The notes beneath the pieces are model-generated. The model searched no databases and had not been told where the DNA came from. It saw only the letters and a program-made list of their open reading frames with translations. From the NCBI GenBank assembly GCA_019247865.1, contig JAFBAJ010000335.1:1-5704 (forward strand): a stretch of 5,704 bases of DNA. The letters run 5' to 3'. Numbering within the stretch: the stretch's first letter is position 1; the number at the start of each line of letters is the position of its first letter. The translations under genes and the position numbers were made by a program. The DNA comes from Acidobacteriota bacterium (lineage in GTDB: Bacteria; Acidobacteriota; Blastocatellia; Pyrinomonadales; Pyrinomonadaceae). This document shows positions 1-5,704 of this stretch, in pieces.

Positions 1-346
1 GCTTGAGTCCCAGGCTCTGCGCCGCATCGCTCGTGATGATCGAGGTGACCATCTGCCCGCCCACGTCAATCGAGACCTGTACGAGCAGTCCCTCACGACG
101 AACCTCCGTCACTCTGCCGCGCAGCTTGTTGCGCCCGGAGACCGCATCCAATCCCACTGGCTCCCGGCGATTCGTTGGCGGCGACGCTGCTCCGGTCAGT
201 CGCTCGATCTCTTCACGCGGGATACGATGATGTCCCCCGGCCGTCTTGACTGAGCGTATCTTGCCCTTGTAGATCCACTGTTTGAGCGTCGGATAGCTGA
301 CTCCTGCGAGTTTCGCCGCCTCCGCAAGCTTGAGAAGTTCAGACAT
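1..346 (-). CDS. HTH-TOBE domain transcriptional regulator (partial, 3' end outside window)
   Basis: I translated the reverse strand from the ATG at 346-344; it stays open for 115 codons to the window edge. Residues 3-50 form an excisionase/MerR-like winged helix-turn-helix (HTH_17 type): LLKLAEAAKLAGVSYPTLKQ, then the wing GGHHRIP at residues 37-43. Residues 52-68 are a hydrophilic linker. From about residue 70 a TOBE/Mop-like fold begins, with SGRNKLRGRV at 70-79 and TSDAAQSLGL at 105-114. This domain binds molybdate or related oxyanions in ModE, ModC and Mop proteins. The combination fits a small DNA-binding protein that senses an oxyanion, but the ligand and targets are inferred from the family. 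The remaining C-terminus, probably a few dozen residues, lies outside the window. An in-frame GTG at 358-356 is an alternative start. No good Shine-Dalgarno stands before the ATG. The gene is transcribed divergently from carB. Confidence 0.85.
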   Translation of the reverse strand, partial: MSELLKLAEAAKLAGVSYPTLKQWIYKGKIRSVKTAGGHHRIPREEIERLTGAASPPTNRREPVGLDAVSGRNKLRGRVTEVRREGLLVQVSIDVGGQMVTSIITSDAAQSLGLK

Positions 347-349
347 CGT

Positions 350-377
350 TCTATACACTTTCCTACTAAAAGGTCAA
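350..377 (-). promoter_or_regulatory. Candidate promoter for the HTH-TOBE regulator
   Basis: On the reverse strand a -35-like TTGACC (377-372, 5 of 6 to TTGACA) is followed after 16 nt by a -10-like TATAGA (355-350, 4 of 6 to TATAAT). The predicted transcript would begin at about 346-343, at or just inside the ATG. If this promoter is used, the mRNA is essentially leaderless. It has not been tested against other AT-rich hexamers in 390-415. Confidence 0.4.
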
Positions 378-416
378 TACTTTCTGGATGAAAATATATA
401 GTTTAATACGAATTTT

Positions 417-442
417 GTCATGAGCCTCGCCCGGATCATGAC
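417..442. repeat. 26-bp imperfect palindrome, candidate operator
   Basis: The arms GTCATGAGCC (417-426) and GGATCATGAC (433-442) are reverse complements at 9 of 10 positions; the only mismatch is G424/A435. The spacer is 6 nt (427-432). The dyad lies between the divergent regulator and carB, about 40 nt upstream of the regulator's -35 and about 100 nt upstream of the carB -10. Neither strand has a run of U after the stem, so it does not look like an intrinsic terminator. An operator for a dimeric regulator is the simplest reading, but the binding protein is unknown. Autoregulation by the adjacent HTH-TOBE protein is possible but inferred only from position. Confidence 0.45.
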
Positions 443-499
443 TGATTGAAACTTCGCCTCAGCCGAAGAGATGGGGTGACTAATTGAAGCTCCGTCAGC
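439..499. repeat. Diverged direct repeat pair upstream of carB
   Basis: Copy 1 (439-463) and copy 2 (477-499) share the pattern TGACTNATTGAANCTNCG followed by TCAGC. With one 2-nt gap, 20 of 23 aligned bases are identical and all three differences are transitions. The copies start 38 nt apart. Copy 1 overlaps the right arm of the palindrome at 417-442 and also contains a 5-bp hairpin (CTTCG 452-456 with CGAAG 464-468). Both copies lie upstream of the carB -10, centred at roughly -90 and -55 from the expected transcription start. They could be paired activator sites or a relic of local duplication. Confidence 0.5.
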
Positions 500-507
500 G
501 CAAGCGG

Positions 508-536
508 TTCGTGCTTCCACACACTCTATGTATAAT
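508..536 (+). promoter_or_regulatory. Candidate carB promoter
   Basis: A perfect -10 hexamer TATAAT lies at 531-536. At 17-nt spacing the -35 position (508-513) reads TTCGTG, a poor match, and no better -35 appears at 16-18 nt. Transcription would start near 543, giving a leader of about 35 nt before the carB ATG at 578. A perfect -10 with a poor -35 suggests dependence on an upstream-bound activator; the repeats at 439-499 are candidates. No attenuator hairpin or terminator is visible in the leader. Confidence 0.5.
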
Positions 537-577
537 GAGTTTCTGTTCAGCATAAACGAAAGCAACTTAACTTCAGG

Positions 578-3793
<3,216 letters not shown>

Positions 3794-3811
3794 AATTTCA
3801 AAAGGAACCAA

Positions 3812-4219
3812 ATGGAGATCAACAGCCAAGCAACCATCAAGCGAATCCTGGACGAATGCCGCACCATCGCCGTCGTCGGATTGTCTTCGAGCCCGATGCG
3901 CGCCTCGCACGGCGTCGCCGGTTACATGCGCAAGCAGGGCTACAAAGTGATTCCAGTCAACCCGAACGAGAGAGAGGTCTTCGGCGAAAAATCTTATGGC
4001 ACGCTGGATGAAGTGCCCGGCCGGATAGACCTCGTCGATGTCTTTCGCCGCTCCGACGCGGCGGGCGAAGTGGTTGACGACGCGATCAGGCTCGGAGCCA
4101 AAGCCGTCTGGCTCCAGGAGGGCGTGATCGACCGCGCCGCAGCCCAGCGCGCAGTTGATGCGGGCCTCCTCGTCGTGATGGATCGCTGCTGGCTGAAAGA
4201 GCACGCCAGATATAAGTGA
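3812..4219 (+). CDS. CoA-binding domain protein, YccU family (COG1832)
   Basis: A 135-aa single-domain protein of the YccU-type CoA_binding family, a Rossmann-like fold related to the CoA-binding domain of succinyl-CoA synthetase alpha. Visible family motifs are the nucleotide-binding loop VVGLSSSP at 21-28, then GYKVIPVNPNE (43-53), VDVFR (75-79), WLQEGV (100-105) and VMDRC (122-126) with conserved C126. It aligns along its whole length with E. coli YccU, so it looks intact. There is no signal peptide or membrane segment, so it is expected in the cytoplasm. The physiological role of this family is not established; CoA binding is inferred from homology. The start is supported by a good Shine-Dalgarno, AAGGA at 3802-3806, 5 nt before the ATG. 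It begins 18 nt after carB and ends directly against the mogA start region, so it is probably co-transcribed with both. Confidence 0.92.
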   Translation: MEINSQATIKRILDECRTIAVVGLSSSPMRASHGVAGYMRKQGYKVIPVNPNEREVFGEKSYGTLDEVPGRIDLVDVFRRSDAAGEVVDDAIRLGAKAVWLQEGVIDRAAAQRAVDAGLLVVMDRCWLKEHARYK

Positions 4220-4228
4220 GTGGGCAGG

Positions 4229-4717
4229 ATGATGAATGTCCAGCTCAAGGCCGTGGTGATTACCGTCAGCGACCGTTCGGCAAGCGGCGAGCGCGAGGAC
4301 GTGTCGGGAAGAGTTTTGACCGAGCTTTTAAGAGAGAGCGGAGCGGAGATCGTCGCGGCTGAAATTCTGCCGGATGATCCGGAGCCGCTGGCCGAAAAGC
4401 TGCGTGTGTATGCCGACCGTCCCGATGTGAATTTGATCGTCACGACCGGCGGGACGGGCTTTAGTCCGCGCGACAATACGCCGGAGGCGACGCGCGCTGT
4501 GATTCAGAAGGAAGCTCCCGGCCTGGCCGAGGCGATGCGCCTTGAGACATTAAAGCAGACGCCCACGGCCATGCTCTCACGCGGCGTCTGCGGCATCCGC
4601 TCCGAAGCCCTGATCGTCAACCTGCCCGGCTCGCCCAAAGGCGTGCGCGAGAGCTTCGCGGTCATCAGGGACGTGCTTCCGCACGCCGTCGCACAGCTCA
4701 CAGGGCAGTCGCATTAA
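4229..4717 (+). CDS. mogA: Molybdopterin adenylyltransferase, MogA/MoaB family
   Basis: Molybdenum cofactor enzyme that adenylates molybdopterin with ATP and Mg2+ before molybdate insertion; cytoplasmic. The protein is 162 aa from this ATG. Numbered from it, hallmarks are VITVSDRSASG (10-20), ILPDD (46-50), TTGGTG (72-77), RDNTPEAT (81-88) and NLPGSPK (131-137). The acidic residues D49/D50 and D82 match the positions of catalytic E. coli MogA D49 and D82. The segment around 97-124, with GLAEAMR and TPTAMLSRGV, resembles MogA more than E. coli MoaB, but the two subfamilies are hard to separate by eye, so MoaB is the alternative name. The start is uncertain: GTG 4220 directly follows the upstream TGA, and ATG 4229 and ATG 4232 are both in frame; GGCAGG at 4223-4228 best serves 4232. 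It overlaps or nearly touches the upstream gene, suggesting translational coupling. No terminator follows. Confidence 0.9.
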   Translation: MMNVQLKAVVITVSDRSASGEREDVSGRVLTELLRESGAEIVAAEILPDDPEPLAEKLRVYADRPDVNLIVTTGGTGFSPRDNTPEATRAVIQKEAPGLAEAMRLETLKQTPTAMLSRGVCGIRSEALIVNLPGSPKGVRESFAVIRDVLPHAVAQLTGQSH

Positions 4718-4754
4718 AGAAAAATTTGACAACCGTTTGTGTGATGCATAGACT
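4716..4754 (+). promoter_or_regulatory. Sigma70-type promoter of the nuo operon
   Basis: A consensus -35 TTGACA (4726-4731) is followed after exactly 17 nt by a -10-like TAGACT (4749-4754, 4 of 6). An A-rich tract (4716-4724) that overlaps the mogA stop codon sits just upstream, like an UP element. Transcription would start near 4761, leaving a leader of about 50 nt before nuoA. This is the best-formed promoter in the window. Confidence 0.65.
4729..4740. promoter_or_regulatory. Candidate operator palindrome on the nuo promoter
   Basis: ACAACCGTTTGT is a 12-bp dyad in which five of six base pairs are symmetrical; the exception is C4733/T4736. It covers the end of the -35 hexamer and the start of the spacer, so a protein bound here would compete with RNA polymerase. 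Short dyads arise often by chance, so this is tentative. Confidence 0.25.
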
Positions 4755-4789
4755 GCCTGCAAGTTATACGGAAAGCCCGCGACGCACCT

Positions 4790-4806
4790 TTTGAGGGGAA
4801 CTCAAA
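4790..4806 (+). promoter_or_regulatory. nuoA Shine-Dalgarno inside a small hairpin
   Basis: TTTGAG (4790-4795) and CTCAAA (4801-4806) form a perfect 6-bp stem with a 5-nt loop GGGAA (4796-4800). The only Shine-Dalgarno-like stretch before nuoA, GAGGGG (4793-4798), spans the 5' arm and the loop. It ends 12 nt before the ATG at 4811, longer than the usual 5-9 nt. Folding would leave the G-run in the loop but hide GAG in the stem, which may tune nuoA translation. Confidence 0.45.
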
Positions 4807-4810
4807 CGAC

Positions 4811-5230
4811 ATGCTCAGTGCGATGATCTTGCAAACGACTGCGGCGCAAAGCGTCGGCAGTCCGATCACGGCCTACTGGCCGGTGATGATCTTTTTCGTC
4901 TTCGCGCTCGTCTTCCCGGTGCTGCCCATCGTGCTCGGACGCTTCGTGCGCCCGATGCTCTACAGCAAGGCGAAGATGCGGCCCTACGAGTGCGGCATAG
5001 ATCCCGTGACGGAGGCGCACGACCGCTTTACCGTTCGTTACTACATCGTGGCGATGCTCTTTCTGATCTTCGATGTCGAAACGATCTTCCTGCTGCCCTG
5101 GGCGATCATCTTCATGGGCGACGATTTCTCTTTCACCAAATTTGCCCTCATCGAGATGTTCGTCTTCATCGGCATCCTGATCGTCGGCTACTACTACGCC
5201 TGGCGCAAAGGCGCTCTGGAATGGGCCTAA
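4811..5230 (+). CDS. nuoA: NADH-quinone oxidoreductase subunit A
   Basis: Membrane subunit of respiratory complex I, homologous to mitochondrial ND3, sitting where the membrane arm meets the peripheral arm next to the quinone site. It is 139 aa, normal for the family. Three membrane segments are visible: about 23-43, 78-100 and 111-130. The long loop after the first carries the hallmark YECGIDP (59-65), with C61 at the place of the ND3 loop cysteine. It is followed by RFTVRYYIVAMLFLIFDVET (72-91), with D88 and E90 matching E. coli NuoA D79 and E81. The start at 4811 is preferred because the Shine-Dalgarno GAGGGG lies 12 nt upstream; ATG 4823 in the same frame would be farther still. It is the first gene of the nuo operon, 9 nt ahead of nuoB. 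Confidence 0.97.
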   Translation: MLSAMILQTTAAQSVGSPITAYWPVMIFFVFALVFPVLPIVLGRFVRPMLYSKAKMRPYECGIDPVTEAHDRFTVRYYIVAMLFLIFDVETIFLLPWAIIFMGDDFSFTKFALIEMFVFIGILIVGYYYAWRKGALEWA

Positions 5231-5239
5231 TCAAAACCT

Positions 5240-5704
5240 ATGGCTGAACATGAAGAGGGATTCGTTCTGACGACGGTTGATTCGATCATCAACTCTGTGC
5301 GGCGCAGTGTGGGCGCGAAGGCGATGGACATCGGCGCGCCGGTGGTCAACTGGGCGCGCAAGTCTGCGCTGTGGCCGATGACGTTCGGTCTCGCCTGCTG
5401 CGCCATCGAGATGATCGCGACGGGCGCGGGACGCTTTGACATAGACCGCTTCGGCGCGGGCGTCTTTCGTCCCTCTCCGCGGCAGAGCGATCTGATCATC
5501 ATCGCGGGCACTGTGACGCTGAAGATGGGGCCGGTCGTGCGCCGCGTCTACGAACAGATGCCGGAGCCTAAGTGGGCGATGGCGATGGGCGCGTGCGCCT
5601 CGACCGGCGGCCCCTTCGATTCCTATTCCACCATGCAGGGCGTGGATCGCTGCATCCCTGTGGACGTATACATCCCCGGCTGCCCGCCTCGCCCCGAAGC
5701 ACTG
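5240..5704 (+). CDS. nuoB: NADH-quinone oxidoreductase subunit B (partial, 3' end outside window)
   Basis: Peripheral-arm subunit of complex I that holds the terminal [4Fe-4S] cluster N2, which passes electrons to quinone. I translated 155 codons in an open frame from the ATG at 5240 to the window edge. The N-terminal [20 protein letters not shown] is a variable leader. The conserved core starts near residue 33, with [17 protein letters not shown] at 42-58. The four expected N2 ligands are present: C53, C54, C119 (in MGACAS) and C148 (in [10 protein letters not shown]). An extra cysteine, C138 (in DRCIPVDVY), lies ten residues before the last ligand. The gene starts 9 nt after the nuoA stop with no evident Shine-Dalgarno, so translational coupling to nuoA is likely. 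Only the C-terminal tail is missing; nuoC would be expected next but lies outside the window. Confidence 0.97.
   Translation, partial: MAEHEEGFVLTTVDSIINSVRRSVGAKAMDIGAPVVNWARKSALWPMTFGLACCAIEMIATGAGRFDIDRFGAGVFRPSPRQSDLIIIAGTVTLKMGPVVRRVYEQMPEPKWAMAMGACASTGGPFDSYSTMQGVDRCIPVDVYIPGCPPRPEAL

Noticed and set aside
3..230. 75-codon forward frame at the left edge
   Set aside because: It lies entirely within the reverse-strand HTH-TOBE gene, whose translation shows clear domains; this is an antisense shadow.
452..468. Small hairpin CTTCG/CGAAG as an intrinsic terminator
   Set aside because: The stem is only 5 bp with a 7-nt loop and no U-tract follows; no gene ends here in either direction.
374..565. 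63-codon reverse-strand reading frame in the intergenic region
   Set aside because: It has no recognisable domain, lacks a convincing ribosome site, and runs across the carB promoter, the direct repeats and the palindrome. A chance open frame is more likely than a gene.
4745..4761. TGCA repeated on both sides of the nuo -10 as an operator
   Set aside because: Each arm is only 4 bp and self-palindromic, with no extension inward or outward; it is expected by chance.

Overview
The window is an ordinary-looking stretch of bacterial chromosome of fairly high GC. The coding parts are GC-rich, and the one long intergenic region (347-577) is clearly more AT-rich. The proteins are typical bacterial housekeeping types. 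The gene order and the style of the NuoA/NuoB sequences are compatible with Acidobacteriota (perhaps Blastocatellia-like), but this is a low-confidence impression and no taxonomic marker such as 16S rRNA is present.

Layout. (1) Positions 1-346, minus strand: 5' part of a small regulator with an excisionase/MerR-like helix-turn-helix followed by a TOBE (molybdate/oxyanion-binding) domain. The gene runs off the left edge. (2) Positions 347-577: a divergent intergenic region. It holds a promoter for each direction, a 26-bp imperfect palindrome (417-442) and a diverged direct repeat (439-463 and 477-499). (3) Positions 578-4717, plus strand: a tight probable operon of carB (large subunit of carbamoyl phosphate synthetase), a YccU-type CoA-binding protein and a MogA/MoaB-family molybdopterin adenylyltransferase. 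The gaps are 18 nt and 0-11 nt. (4) Positions 4718-4810: a good sigma70-type promoter with a small palindrome across its -35/spacer and a Shine-Dalgarno hairpin. (5) Positions 4811-5704: nuoA and the first 155 codons of nuoB, the start of a complex I (NADH:quinone oxidoreductase) operon that continues to the right.

How the genes fit together. CarB makes carbamoyl phosphate for arginine and pyrimidine synthesis. MogA acts in molybdenum cofactor synthesis. NuoA and NuoB belong to the membrane and peripheral arms of respiratory complex I. These are separate housekeeping functions rather than one pathway. The only thematic link is that the left-edge TOBE regulator and mogA both relate to molybdenum. 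carA is not next to carB in this window. No terminator separates mogA from nuoA, so read-through into nuo is possible in addition to the nuo promoter.

I found no CRISPR array, insertion sequence, tRNA, rRNA, phage gene or defence gene, and no evidence of a new multi-gene system. The signals most worth a second look are non-coding: the palindrome and direct repeat upstream of carB, and the promoter and leader of nuoA.
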